Assembly (NCBI GenBank): GCA_018400435.1 | Contig: JAGYMW010000005.1 | Coordinates: 1 to 45,205, forward strand | DNA: 45,205 bases | Source: Bacillota bacterium | GTDB taxonomy: Bacteria > Bacillota > Dethiobacteria > DTU022 | Direction: 5' to 3' | In this document: positions 15,378 to 24,517 of the stretch, piece after piece | Layout: each line of letters starts with the position of its first letter | How positions within the stretch are numbered: position 1 is the stretch's first letter | The notes under the pieces: generated by a model | Told to the model about the DNA's origin: nothing | Databases searched by the model: none | Seen by the model: only the letters and a program-made list of their open reading frames with translations | Program-made: the position numbers and the translations under genes

Positions 15378-16500
15378 AACGAAGCCGATCCTCATGCAGG
15401 GAAACGAAGCCTGTGCTGAAGGAGCGATCAATGCCGGGGTAAGATTTTTTGCCGGGTATCCAATCACTCCTTCCACAGAAGTCGCTGAGCTGATGGCGGC
15501 GAAGCTGCCCGATATTGGCGGCGTTTTTATGCAGATGGAAGATGAAATAGCCAGCATGGCTGCTGTCATAGGAGCATCAATCGGAGGAATGAGAGCTATA
15601 ACCGCAACCAGCGGCCCCGGTTTTTCATTGAAGCAGGAAAATTTGGGTTTTGCGATAATGGCAGAAATACCCTGCGTGGTGGTCAATGTGCAGCGAATGG
15701 GGCCGAGCACCGGTGTGCCTACTGCACCGTCTCAAGGCGATATTATGCAGACCCGCTGGGGCACCCACGGTGATCATCCAATCATTGTCTTTTCACCCGC
15801 TTCAGTTTATGAAACTTATTATTTGACCATAGCTGCTGTTAACCTCAGTCAGAAACTGAGACAACCGGTGGTGCTGCTCCTTGATGAGGTGATCGGTCAC
15901 ATGAGAGAAAAGGTGCTTATTCCCGGAGGAGGCAGACTCATTGTCGAAAAAGCCAGCGATAAAGCACCGGCGGACTGGAAACCCTACGACGACAAGGGGG
16001 TTACCCCACTGGTGCCTTTTGGCTTCGGTCGCTATTATCATGTGACGGGGCTTTACCACGATCAGTACGGTTTTCCCACCAGCGATCCCCGTCAGGTGGA
16101 AAGAGCGCTTGACCGGCTCCATGACAAACTTAAGAAATATCGGGACGAAATTGTCCTTACCAATTATATCGGCCACAGGGAACCAAAGGTAGCTATTGTC
16201 GCCTACGGCTGCACAGTTCGCTCTGCCAGGGCGGTGATCAAAAAGGCTTACTGGCAAAATCGGCTGCCTGTCGGCCTGCTTAGCCTGCAGACGATCTGGC
16301 CTTTCCCGGACCGAGAGATTAAAGAACTGGCGGAAAAAGCCGATGTCATTATTGTTCCCGAACTTAACATGGGCCAGCTGGTTGGCGAGGTTGAACGCTG
16401 TGCCTGCGGCAGAGCGGAAGTGATACCTCTTAACCGGTATGACGGAGAAATGATTACTCCGGATCAGCTTGTTGAAAAAATGGGGAGGTGGTTGTCATAG
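15370..16500 (+). CDS. korA: 2-oxoacid:ferredoxin oxidoreductase alpha subunit
   Basis: This is the 376-residue alpha subunit of the thiamine-dependent oxidoreductase that makes acyl-CoA, CO2 and reduced ferredoxin from a 2-oxoacid and CoA. The opening MQGNEACAEGAINAGVRFFAG and YPITPSTEVAE motif is diagnostic, followed by MEDEIASMAAVIGAS and TATSGPGFSLKQE. It overlaps korD by 8 bases and korB by 13, so the four genes are translated as a coupled set. Substrate choice (2-oxoglutarate, branched-chain 2-oxoacid or other) cannot be settled from motifs alone. Confidence 0.92.
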   Translation: MPETKPILMQGNEACAEGAINAGVRFFAGYPITPSTEVAELMAAKLPDIGGVFMQMEDEIASMAAVIGASIGGMRAITATSGPGFSLKQENLGFAIMAEIPCVVVNVQRMGPSTGVPTAPSQGDIMQTRWGTHGDHPIIVFSPASVYETYYLTIAAVNLSQKLRQPVVLLLDEVIGHMREKVLIPGGGRLIVEKASDKAPADWKPYDDKGVTPLVPFGFGRYYHVTGLYHDQYGFPTSDPRQVERALDRLHDKLKKYRDEIVLTNYIGHREPKVAIVAYGCTVRSARAVIKKAYWQNRLPVGLLSLQTIWPFPDREIKELAEKADVIIVPELNMGQLVGEVERCACGRAEVIPLNRYDGEMITPDQLVEKMGRWLS

Positions 16501-17312
16501 AACAGCTGAGCCGTAATTTTTTAAGGACAAAGAAATTACCTCATATCTGGTGCCCTGGATGTGGAAATGGGATCATTACTTCTGCTTTGGTCAGGGCAAT
16601 TGAGCGTACTGGTTTTGATCAGAAGGACGTGGTTATTGTATCGGGTATTGGTTGTTCATCACGGGCATCCGGATACCTGAATTTTAATACTTTGCACACC
16701 ACCCACGGTCGGGCTCTGGCTTTTGCCACGGGATTGAAAATGGCCCGGCCTGAGTTGAAAATATTTGTGATTATGGGCGATGGGGATTGCAGCGCAATCG
16801 GGGGCAATCATTTTATTCACGCTTGCAGAAGGAATATTGATTTGAACGCAGTAATAATCAATAACCAGATATACGGGATGACCGGAGGTCAGTATTCTCC
16901 CCTCACCCCGCAGGGTAGTAAGGCCAGCACTGCTCCCAGGGGGACCCTGGAGAGACCTTTTGATATCCTGAAACTGGCCCGGGGAGCGGGAGCGACTTTT
17001 GGTGCCAGGGGAACAGCTGTCCAGCCCAGGCAGCTCGAACAATTGATTGCCCGGGCAGCCGCGCATAAGGGTTTTTCCGTCGTGGAATCGCTTTCTCAGT
17101 GTCCTGTCGCCTACGGACGGCGCAACAATCTCGGCGGGCCGGTTGAAATGCTTAAGAGCATGAAGGAAAAAAGCATTTCTGTTGAGAAGGCAACAGCTAT
17201 GGATGAAAACGAACTGGAGGGGAAAATCCTGACCGGTGTACATTTTTCCATTGAAGCCCCGGAGTACGCTGAAGAGTATTACCGAACCGTAACCGCGGAG
17301 GAAAACCACTAA
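16488..17312 (+). CDS. korB: 2-oxoacid:ferredoxin oxidoreductase beta subunit
   Basis: This subunit binds thiamine diphosphate. The signature is GDGDCSAIGGNHFIHACRRN and, just after, INNQIYGMTGGQYSPLTPQG. An early HIWCPGCGNGI holds cysteines typical of the subunit. The reading frame is open from GTG 16488, but that codon lies inside the ribosome binding site GGGGAGGTGG. The in-frame codon at the ideal distance is ATA 16497, so the true start is uncertain by three codons. The length is about 272-274 residues. It overlaps the end of korA, consistent with coupled translation, and is followed by korC after 14 bases. Confidence 0.92.
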   Translation: MVVIEQLSRNFLRTKKLPHIWCPGCGNGIITSALVRAIERTGFDQKDVVIVSGIGCSSRASGYLNFNTLHTTHGRALAFATGLKMARPELKIFVIMGDGDCSAIGGNHFIHACRRNIDLNAVIINNQIYGMTGGQYSPLTPQGSKASTAPRGTLERPFDILKLARGAGATFGARGTAVQPRQLEQLIARAAAHKGFSVVESLSQCPVAYGRRNNLGGPVEMLKSMKEKSISVEKATAMDENELEGKILTGVHFSIEAPEYAEEYYRTVTAEENH

Positions 17313-17326
17313 ACGGAGGGATATTT

Positions 17327-17905
17327 TTGGGGAACAGAAAGGAAATACTGCTCACCGGGGCCGGCGGACAGGGCTTGATCCTGGCTTCAATTGTCCTGGC
17401 CGAAGCGGCGGTTAATGACAACAAGAATGTTGTCCAGACCCAGTCGTACGGGCCGGAAGCCCGTGGAGGAGCCAGTATGGCCGGGGTTATCATCGACGTG
17501 GACACCATCGATTACCCCAAAGTGACTAAACCTTCTATCCTTCTCTGCATGAACGAAACCTCTTTCAACAAGTACCTGCCTAAAGTAGATACGGACTGTA
17601 CAGTCTTTGTTGATTCAACTTTTGTCAAAGGTCCCTTCAGGGATGATTACCAGATAGCTTCCTTTCCCATTACCAGAACTGCCAGGGAAGAACTGGGCCG
17701 GGAAGTAGTGGCCAATATGCTGGCCCTCGGTGTAATTAATGCCGCTACTGCACTGATTGATCGCCATATTTTCAGGGATAGTATTTTCAGACTTGCGCCC
17801 GGGGGAAGTGGTGAGCTTAATCAAAAAGCTTTTGATGCGGGTTATCATCTTTATGAGCAGGGTCCGGAAGACGGTATCGGATTTTCTGCTCAAACCATCA
17901 AATAA
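17327..17905 (+). CDS. korC: 2-oxoacid:ferredoxin oxidoreductase gamma subunit
   Basis: This is the 192-residue gamma subunit. The opening LLTGAGGQGLILAS and QTQSYGPEARGGAS are the family signatures. The start is TTG 17327, 8 bases after CGGAGGG. The last 53 bases overlap the start of the downstream histidine kinase in another frame, so kor expression and the two-component pair may be linked. The subunit is complete and completes the alpha-beta-gamma-delta set. Confidence 0.91.
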   Translation: MGNRKEILLTGAGGQGLILASIVLAEAAVNDNKNVVQTQSYGPEARGGASMAGVIIDVDTIDYPKVTKPSILLCMNETSFNKYLPKVDTDCTVFVDSTFVKGPFRDDYQIASFPITRTAREELGREVVANMLALGVINAATALIDRHIFRDSIFRLAPGGSGELNQKAFDAGYHLYEQGPEDGIGFSAQTIK

Positions 17906-19157
17906 AAGGGTTATCCTGGTTGTTACCGTAACGGTAATCGCTACGGAACTTTTTATAGTTACCGATATTGGCCCTTTTCGTTTTTCAATCGGTACAGTTG
18001 TGTTTGTTTACGCTGTTCTAAGCATTGAAAATTTCTTAATCATTCCCACCGCTTTTCTTGTTGCTGTTTCCATCTTTTTGCTCAGGATTGGCCTTGACTA
18101 TTTCTTCTGGTTACCACGCGAATATTTTACTTTTATGATGGCTCATCAATATTCCGGTTTTATCTATTTCATCCTGCTGTCTCTCATTTTAAAAATGAGT
18201 AAGATTAAAACCATGGCCAGCGGCTTTACAGTTCCGCTGCTGCTTGGCCTCGGCGGGGCTGTCGCAGTTTCCAACCTTGCCGAGGCGCTGGTCAGGGTCC
18301 CCTGGGGCGAGGTCCTGAGTTTTGACAACCTGATTATATTAATTATCATGTCGGCGGCCCAGGTTTTCCTGGTGGCCAGTTTTATCAATATCAGCCAATT
18401 CCAGAAAATTGCTCTTGTAGACGAACAGCAGCGGGATAACTACGAAAAGATGCTCATATTAGCTTCCGATCTATATGACGAGCTGTTTTATATGCAAAAA
18501 TCGATGGAGAACATGGAAAACATCATGGCCAAAAGCTATAATTTACATAAGATCTTAAAAGAGATCAAGCTTCCCGATCTTTCTCTTGTTCACGAGGCGC
18601 TGAGAATAGCTGAAGAAGTCCATGAAGTTAAAAAGGATATTGCCCGTATACTGGCAGGCCTGGAGAAAGTAATAGGAACCAAGAAGGAACGGTCGGTTAT
18701 GAACCTTTCAGAACTCCTGGACCTGGTGGTCAGGGCCAACCGGAATTACAGCAGGAGCATGGGGAAAAAAATTCAGTTCAATTTGCTTATCGATCTGGAT
18801 TTCGAAGTGGTGGAGGTTTATCCTCTCCTGGCAATCATCAATAACCTGGTTTCCAACGCGGTCGAAGCAATTTCAAAAGAGGGATCCATCAATCTGAAAG
18901 CGAAGTGCAGAAAGAATATTTTATGTGTCTCTATTTACGACGACGGGATCCCCATCAGAAAGGAAGATCGGAACCTTATTTTTGAACCGGGATTCACCAC
19001 CAAATTTTCTCCGGAAGGGACTCCCTCCACCGGTATAGGCCTTGCTTATGTTAGAGGTCTCGTCGAGAACTACCGGGGACGGGTTTTCTTACGGTCGATA
19101 AAAAAAGGAAAGAGTTTTATGGTCTTAATTCCAATTGCCAGCATCAGCGGGGTATAA
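17853..19157 (+). CDS. Membrane sensor histidine kinase, GlnK (YcbA)-like
   Basis: This is a 434-residue kinase. The first about 190 residues hold roughly five to six membrane helices. A coiled linker follows, with the likely phosphoacceptor His257 in EVHEVKKDIARILAGLEK. The ATPase domain has the N box INNLVSNAVEAISKEG, DDGIPI, and the G2 region STGIGLAYVRGLVENYRG. This layout, and its pairing with a YcbB-domain regulator, resemble the Bacillus glutamine-sensing GlnK/GlnL system. The start at ATG 17853 gives MSRVRKTVSDFLLK, overlapping korC by 53 bases, with only a weak ribosome binding site. Upstream in-frame codons lie deeper in korC. The signal sensed is not visible. Confidence 0.8.
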   Translation: MSRVRKTVSDFLLKPSNKRVILVVTVTVIATELFIVTDIGPFRFSIGTVVFVYAVLSIENFLIIPTAFLVAVSIFLLRIGLDYFFWLPREYFTFMMAHQYSGFIYFILLSLILKMSKIKTMASGFTVPLLLGLGGAVAVSNLAEALVRVPWGEVLSFDNLIILIIMSAAQVFLVASFINISQFQKIALVDEQQRDNYEKMLILASDLYDELFYMQKSMENMENIMAKSYNLHKILKEIKLPDLSLVHEALRIAEEVHEVKKDIARILAGLEKVIGTKKERSVMNLSELLDLVVRANRNYSRSMGKKIQFNLLIDLDFEVVEVYPLLAIINNLVSNAVEAISKEGSINLKAKCRKNILCVSIYDDGIPIRKEDRNLIFEPGFTTKFSPEGTPSTGIGLAYVRGLVENYRGRVFLRSIKKGKSFMVLIPIASISGV

Positions 19158-19160
19158 GCG

Positions 19161-20084
19161 ATGGAATTTACTTTTTTTATTTTGGAGGATGATCCGGCTT
19201 GCCGCCGGATCCTGGGTCGGATCATTGAAGATGAAAGATTGGGTGAAGTTATAGGTGAATTGCCGGACGGCTACGGCAATGTTATAGGAACCATTATGTA
19301 CAATCAGCCGGACATCCTGATTGTTGATCTGCTGATGCCTGGCAAGGACGGCATAGAAATCGTAGAGCAGCTCCGGATCAGAAATTTTCGCGGTAAAATA
19401 GTAATGATTTCCCAGGTGGAGAAAAAAGAAATAATTGCCCAGGCCTACGCGGCGGGGATAGAATTTTATATCAATAAACCTATCAATCGAATCGAAGTGA
19501 TATCTGTTCTCAATAACATCATTGAAAGGTTACGAATGGAGCGCTCTTTCGAACAGATGCGCGACTCGCTGGCTGTCCTCGATAAGGTTGGTAGCCTGCG
19601 CCGGGAGCTGAAGACCGGAGAGTCAGGTCCCCCTGATCAGGAAATAATCAAAGAGCGCACCAGGGAGATTCTTACTGATCTGGGATTGGTCGGCGAACCG
19701 GGCAGCCATGATCTGGTGCAGATAATTCTTTTTTTAAATGCTGTGCCACAAACGGAAAACTATCTGGGTGAATACCGTCATTTAAAAGATCTTTACCGGG
19801 CTGTCCGCGACAAGTATCTGCAGGAATATGATAGAAAAAGCGATGTACGGGCTATTGAACAAAGGGTGCGCCGGGCTGTTAAACAGGCCATGGAACATAT
19901 TGCCGCCCTTGGCCTTGAAGATTACAACAGCCCGATTTTTGAACGATATGGTCCCAAATATTTTGATTTCAGCGAGCTGAGGCTTAAGATGAAAGAATTG
20001 GAAAACCCAAAAAAAGGACAGGCCAGGACGAGGGTGAACATTAAGCAGTTTATTAATGCCCTCTACTGGGAAATCAAGAGATAG
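19161..20084 (+). CDS. Response regulator with C-terminal YcbB-type domain, GlnL-like
   Basis: This 307-residue protein has an N-terminal receiver domain with acidic pocket EDD at residues 9-11, phosphorylated Asp56 in LIVDLLMPGKDG, and the conserved Lys in YINKPINR. From about residue 145 the rest is an all-helical domain that includes IKERTREILTDLGLVGEPGS and ends INALYWEIKR, resembling the YcbB DNA-binding domain of Bacillus GlnL. In Bacillus the pair activates glutamine uptake and glutaminase. Here it follows the kinase after 3 bases and sits behind gdh-kor, so control of glutamate or 2-oxoacid use is plausible. The DNA target is not visible. Confidence 0.8.
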   Translation: MEFTFFILEDDPACRRILGRIIEDERLGEVIGELPDGYGNVIGTIMYNQPDILIVDLLMPGKDGIEIVEQLRIRNFRGKIVMISQVEKKEIIAQAYAAGIEFYINKPINRIEVISVLNNIIERLRMERSFEQMRDSLAVLDKVGSLRRELKTGESGPPDQEIIKERTREILTDLGLVGEPGSHDLVQIILFLNAVPQTENYLGEYRHLKDLYRAVRDKYLQEYDRKSDVRAIEQRVRRAVKQAMEHIAALGLEDYNSPIFERYGPKYFDFSELRLKMKELENPKKGQARTRVNIKQFINALYWEIKR

Positions 20085-20128
20085 ACCCTTCGTAACCTCT
20101 ATCCTGATGAAAAAGGTCGACGCCGGCA

Positions 20129-20157
20129 TTGACTTTATGTTATTGAAGTTATAATAT
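20129..20157 (+). promoter_or_regulatory. Promoter upstream of valS
   Basis: TTGACT (20129-20134), a 17-base spacer and TAATAT (20152-20157). The leader would be about 155 bases. I looked for a T-box (AGGGTGGNACCGCG) in it and did not find one, so valS seems not to use that control here. A second TATAAT at 20209-20214 lacks a -35. Confidence 0.6.
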
Positions 20158-20318
20158 TTAGTGGTCCTTGTTTTATTGAACAGGCCTTAATTATTCCCGC
20201 CGGAATGATATAATAAATAGCAAAATGAAAATTGGAGAATACCGGCCAAAATGGGTTAAGAAATCTGCCCGATCCGGTAATCGAATTATGAATACCCTTT
20301 TATACCCGAGGTGAATTT

Positions 20319-23000
20319 ATGTCTGAAACAACTCTCCCCCCGGTCTATGATCCGGCCGGAGTTGAAGAAAAAAGGTATCAATTTTGGCTGCAAGGAGAAT
20401 ACTTCAAGGCGGCAAATGATCCAGGGCGGATCCCATTTACGATTGTTATTCCTCCACCGAATGTAACCGGGTCTTTGCACATGGGCCATGCTCTCAATAA
20501 TACCGTGCAGGATATACTAATCCGCTGGCGGCGCATGCAGGGATATGATGTTCTCTGGTTGCCGGGAAGCGATCATGCCGGCATAGCTACTCAGAATGTA
20601 GTGGAAAAACACCTGGCTGAAGAGGGAATTGACAGCCGCGAACTCGGCCGGGAAAAATTCCAGGAAAAAGTCTGGGAATGGAAGGAAAAATACCATTCTC
20701 GCATTGTCAGTCAGCTTTATCGGCTTGGTGTTTCCTGTGACTGGTCCAGGGAACGTTTTACCATGGATGAAGGATGTTCGCGGGCAGTGCGCAAAGTTTT
20801 TGTCGATTTGTACCGTCACGGTCTGATCTACCGTGGGGATTATATGATCAACTGGTGTCCCCGCTGTCATACTGCCCTATCCGATATTGAGGTTGAACAT
20901 GAAAATGAGTCGTCGAAGATCACTCATATTCGTTATCCGCTGGCCGACGGCTCAGGGCATATCATTGTGGCGACTACTCGACCGGAAACAATGCTCGGTG
21001 ATACTGCAATAGCTGTTAATCCTGATGATGAGCGATACAGGGACCTGGTGGGCAGGAAGGTCATTCTACCACTTTTGAACAGGGAACTACCTATCGTGGC
21101 TGATGATTATGTTGATCCGGAATTCGGCAGCGGAGCGGTTAAGGTGACCCCGGGACATGATCCCAACGATCTGGCTATCGGCCAGCGTCACGGTCTCGAA
21201 GTAATTAAAATTATCGATGAAGATGCTCGAATGACCGAAGCAGCCGGGCCGTACAAAGGGCTTGATCGTTTTGAGTGCAGGCGCCTGGTAGTTACCAACC
21301 TGGAGAAGCTCGGCCTGATTGAAAAAATTGAGGATTACGAGCACGCTCTGGGGCGCTGCCAGCGCTGCCATACGATCGTGGAGCCGCTTATTTCCCGCCA
21401 GTGGTTTGCCAGGATGAAACCGCTGGCTGAACCTGCGCTGGAGGCGGTCAATGCAGGAAAGACTGTTTTTATTCCTTCCCGCTTCAAACGTATATATCAG
21501 AACTGGGTTGAGAACATTCGTGACTGGTGCATATCGCGACAGCTCTGGTGGGGACACCGTATTCCGGCTTGGTATTGCTCATGCGGGGAAATAATTGTCG
21601 ATTACGAGGAACCGCAGCGCTGCCCTTCATGCGGCGGAAGCTCTTTTGAACAGGATCCCGATGTCCTGGATACCTGGTTTAGCTCCGGCCTGTGGCCTTT
21701 TTCCACGCTTGGCTGGCCTGACCGGACCACTGATCTGGATCATTTTTTCCCCACCAGTGTTCTGGTAACCGCTTATGACATCATCTTTTTCTGGGTTGCC
21801 CGGATGATGTTCATGTCTCTCGAGTTTATGAAAGAAGTACCCTTTCACACAGTTTATATAACCGGTCTTGTTCGCGATGCCCAGGGGCGAAAGATGAGCA
21901 AATCGCTCGGCAACGGAATTGATCCCCTTGAGATAATTGAGGAATACGGGGCAGATACCCTTCGCTTTACTCTGGTGACAGGTCAGGCCCCAGGCAATGA
22001 TCAGCGATTTCGCCAGGATAGCGTTGAGGCAGCCCGCAACTTTGCCAATAAAATCTGGAATGCTTCCCGCTTTGTTTTGATGAACCTTTTTGATGAAGGC
22101 GAATCAGGATCCTCTATTCAGCTATTTGATCCTGCTATACCACCGGAAGGATTAAAACGAGCCGATCGGTGGATTTTGCATAGTTACAACAAAACAGTAC
22201 AAAGGGTAAATGAACTGCTGGAAAATTATGAACTCGGTGAAGCGGCTCGTCTGATCTATGATTACCTTTGGAATGATTTTTGCGACTGGTATGTGGAACT
22301 GAGCAAACATTATCTCTACAGCAAGAAAGATGACAGGGAAGCACAGGATGACAGAAAGCTTACCCGCAGTCTGCTGGTATACCTCCTGGACGGAGTGATG
22401 CGCTTGCTTCATCCCTTTATGCCGTTTATTTCCGAGGAAATATGGCAGCAGCTCCCCGATCGCAGGGAAGAAGCCCTGGTTGTCGGAGCCTGGCCGGAGG
22501 TGTCCTCAGAGATTTACTTTCCACAGGATAATGAAGAAATGGAGTTGTTCCAGGAACTGGTCAGGGCGATCAGAAATTTACGCAGCCAGGTCCAGATTCC
22601 TCCCGGCCTTAAAACAAGGGTTATTGTCAGGGCATCAGATAGGGCTGCCGCCTGTTTCAGGGAAGAAAGCCATCACATCAATCGTCTTGCTTTCGCCGAT
22701 CCCCTGGTAATAGATGCAGATGCCGCCAAGCCAAAACAAGCTCTCACAGAGATTATCGGAGAGGGAATAGAAGTTTACCTGCCCCTGGAAGGGATCGTCG
22801 ATCTCGAAGCGGAGAAAGCCCGGCTGAAGAAAGAACTGGAACAATTGCAAAAAGAAATAGAGAGAACTGAAAAGAAATTAAATAACCCGCATTTTATTAA
22901 AAAGGCGCCTCCGCAGGTGGTCCAAAAAGAGAAAGACCGCCGAGGAGAACAGAAAACCCGTCTTTTGAAACTACAGCAGCGCCTGCAGGAGTTGAGCTAA
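20319..23000 (+). CDS. valS: Valyl-tRNA synthetase
   Basis: This class I aminoacyl-tRNA synthetase charges tRNA-Val. The 893-residue length is normal. The ATP-binding HIGH motif is HMGH at 54-57 within [15 protein letters not shown]. The KMSKS loop is at 525-529. The editing domain ([17 protein letters not shown]) lies between them. The helical anticodon-binding domain follows, and the C-terminal coiled coil typical of ValRS ends the protein ([19 protein letters not shown]). The start follows CCGAGGTGAATTT. folC follows after 3 bases, the same pair as in Bacillus. Confidence 0.98.
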   Translation: MSETTLPPVYDPAGVEEKRYQFWLQGEYFKAANDPGRIPFTIVIPPPNVTGSLHMGHALNNTVQDILIRWRRMQGYDVLWLPGSDHAGIATQNVVEKHLAEEGIDSRELGREKFQEKVWEWKEKYHSRIVSQLYRLGVSCDWSRERFTMDEGCSRAVRKVFVDLYRHGLIYRGDYMINWCPRCHTALSDIEVEHENESSKITHIRYPLADGSGHIIVATTRPETMLGDTAIAVNPDDERYRDLVGRKVILPLLNRELPIVADDYVDPEFGSGAVKVTPGHDPNDLAIGQRHGLEVIKIIDEDARMTEAAGPYKGLDRFECRRLVVTNLEKLGLIEKIEDYEHALGRCQRCHTIVEPLISRQWFARMKPLAEPALEAVNAGKTVFIPSRFKRIYQNWVENIRDWCISRQLWWGHRIPAWYCSCGEIIVDYEEPQRCPSCGGSSFEQDPDVLDTWFSSGLWPFSTLGWPDRTTDLDHFFPTSVLVTAYDIIFFWVARMMFMSLEFMKEVPFHTVYITGLVRDAQGRKMSKSLGNGIDPLEIIEEYGADTLRFTLVTGQAPGNDQRFRQDSVEAARNFANKIWNASRFVLMNLFDEGESGSSIQLFDPAIPPEGLKRADRWILHSYNKTVQRVNELLENYELGEAARLIYDYLWNDFCDWYVELSKHYLYSKKDDREAQDDRKLTRSLLVYLLDGVMRLLHPFMPFISEEIWQQLPDRREEALVVGAWPEVSSEIYFPQDNEEMELFQELVRAIRNLRSQVQIPPGLKTRVIVRASDRAAACFREESHHINRLAFADPLVIDADAAKPKQALTEIIGEGIEVYLPLEGIVDLEAEKARLKKELEQLQKEIERTEKKLNNPHFIKKAPPQVVQKEKDRRGEQKTRLLKLQQRLQELS

Positions 23001-23003
23001 AAG

Positions 23004-24359
23004 ATGGACCGGGAATCGGCGGAGTACCGCGAAGCGCTTGAATGGATTCACGGCATGGGCCGGTTTGGTATCAAACCGGGGCTGGTAAGGGTTGCTGCCT
23101 TGCTGGAGATGCTTGGCAATCCCCACTACAACCTTTCTTTTGTCCACATAGGTGGAACTAACGGCAAAGGATCCACTGCGGTCATGCTTGCTTCTATCAT
23201 GCGGGCGGCCGGGTATCAGATCGGTCTTTATACTTCTCCTTACCTGCTTTCATTCACCAACCGCATGGCTGTTAATGGTTTGGACATCAACCCTGAGGAA
23301 CTGGTTGAGCTGATCAAGGAGATACGTCCGCTGATTGAAAAAATAAAAATTGATCCTAACTTGGGCCAACCTACTGAATTTGAAGTGGTCACGGTTCTGG
23401 CTCTCACTTATTTTGCCCGCCGGAAAGTGGATCTGGTGGTCCTGGAGGTAGGTCTGGGAGGTAGACTCGATGCGACCAATGTCGTTGATCCTCTTTTCAG
23501 TATCATAACCAATGTCAGCTTGGAGCATACGGCGATTCTGGGGGATACAGTGGAAGCAATTGCCACTGAAAAGATGGGAATTATCAAAAAGGGAAAGCCG
23601 CTGCTTACTTCCGCTGAAGATGAAAATGTGCTCAAACTGTTTAAGGAGCGCTGCCGCAAATTGAACTCTCCTTTTTACAGGATCTATCCTGCCCTTTCCA
23701 ATCAGTATGAACTAGCATCGGAGCCGGTTGCAGTTCTTGAGAAGATCACCAAAGAGGGGCAGTATTTTTCTTATACCGGTTTTACACGTTATTTCGAAGA
23801 ACTTTTCATTCCTCTACGAGGCCTCTACCAGATCACCAACGCCTCCACCGCAGTGGCCGCAGCCGAACTGCTTTCTGGGATGGGATTTTCGGTCCATCAG
23901 GATGTTTTTCGCAGCGGGTTGGCGGCGACAGAGTGGCCCGGCAGGCTTGAGTTGCTGCATAGAAATCCTCTCCTGATAATGGACGGTGCTCATAACCCGG
24001 CTTCGATGGAGGTACTTGCTGGTGCAGTGCCCAGTTATTTTAAATACCGCCGCCTTATACTGGTACTGGGCATTCTGGCTGACAAGGATATGAAAACGAT
24101 GCTCGGTCATATTTTACCTCTGGCCGACAAAGTTGTTTTTACCCGTCCTGTATTGCCGCGGGCAGCTGAGCCACAGGACGTGGCCAGGTTTACGTTGGGC
24201 AACTTTTCGCTGTCTGCTCCGCCAATAATTGTCGAAGATTATCGGGAGGCGTTGGACAAGGCCCTGGCGGAAGCCGAGCCAGAAGATGCCGTGCTGGTAA
24301 CTGGTTCCCTTTATACGGTTAGTGATATTCGTGCTTACTGGGTGGAGAAAAATACATAG
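23004..24359 (+). CDS. folC: Folylpolyglutamate synthase / dihydrofolate synthase
   Basis: This enzyme adds glutamate to folates (and to dihydropteroate) with ATP. The 451-residue protein shows the Mur-ligase family P-loop GGTNGKGSTAVML, the early substrate loop LYTSPYLLSFTNRM, and EVGLGGRLDATNV. The C-terminal motif is MDGAHNPASMEVL. The start ATG 23004 lies just after the valS stop, with GCAGGAG inside the end of valS as ribosome binding site. It closes a two-gene unit. The next 158 bases hold the Rnf promoter and no convincing gene. Confidence 0.95.
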   Translation: MDRESAEYREALEWIHGMGRFGIKPGLVRVAALLEMLGNPHYNLSFVHIGGTNGKGSTAVMLASIMRAAGYQIGLYTSPYLLSFTNRMAVNGLDINPEELVELIKEIRPLIEKIKIDPNLGQPTEFEVVTVLALTYFARRKVDLVVLEVGLGGRLDATNVVDPLFSIITNVSLEHTAILGDTVEAIATEKMGIIKKGKPLLTSAEDENVLKLFKERCRKLNSPFYRIYPALSNQYELASEPVAVLEKITKEGQYFSYTGFTRYFEELFIPLRGLYQITNASTAVAAAELLSGMGFSVHQDVFRSGLAATEWPGRLELLHRNPLLIMDGAHNPASMEVLAGAVPSYFKYRRLILVLGILADKDMKTMLGHILPLADKVVFTRPVLPRAAEPQDVARFTLGNFSLSAPPIIVEDYREALDKALAEAEPEDAVLVTGSLYTVSDIRAYWVEKNT

Positions 24360-24452
24360 ACCCATTACGGAGGAACGCACTCTGCAAAAGAATGATAAAA
24401 AGAAACTCTTCAGCAGGATTTTCAGGAGATTTAACGAAAAGATTATAGGTAT

Positions 24453-24481
24453 TTGTTTTTGTCTGCCAATATCGTTATAAA
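24453..24481 (+). promoter_or_regulatory. Promoter for the rnf-mrp block
   Basis: TTGTTT (24453-24458), 17 bases, then TATAAA (24476-24481). Transcription would begin near 24488, about 30 bases before rnfC and its AGGAAAGGGTG ribosome binding site. No terminator is visible between folC and this site. Confidence 0.5.
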
Positions 24482-24517
24482 GATTCTTATTATTTCAGGA
24501 AAGGGTGAACATAATAG

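Noticed and set aside
20158-20318. T-box riboswitch before valS
   Set aside because: The AGGGTGGNACCGCG core and a terminator/antiterminator pair could not be found in the leader.
24382-24480. Small open frame between folC and rnfC preceded by CGGAGGA
   Set aside because: It could begin only with CTG, has about 33 codons of no recognisable family, and overlaps the rnf promoter.
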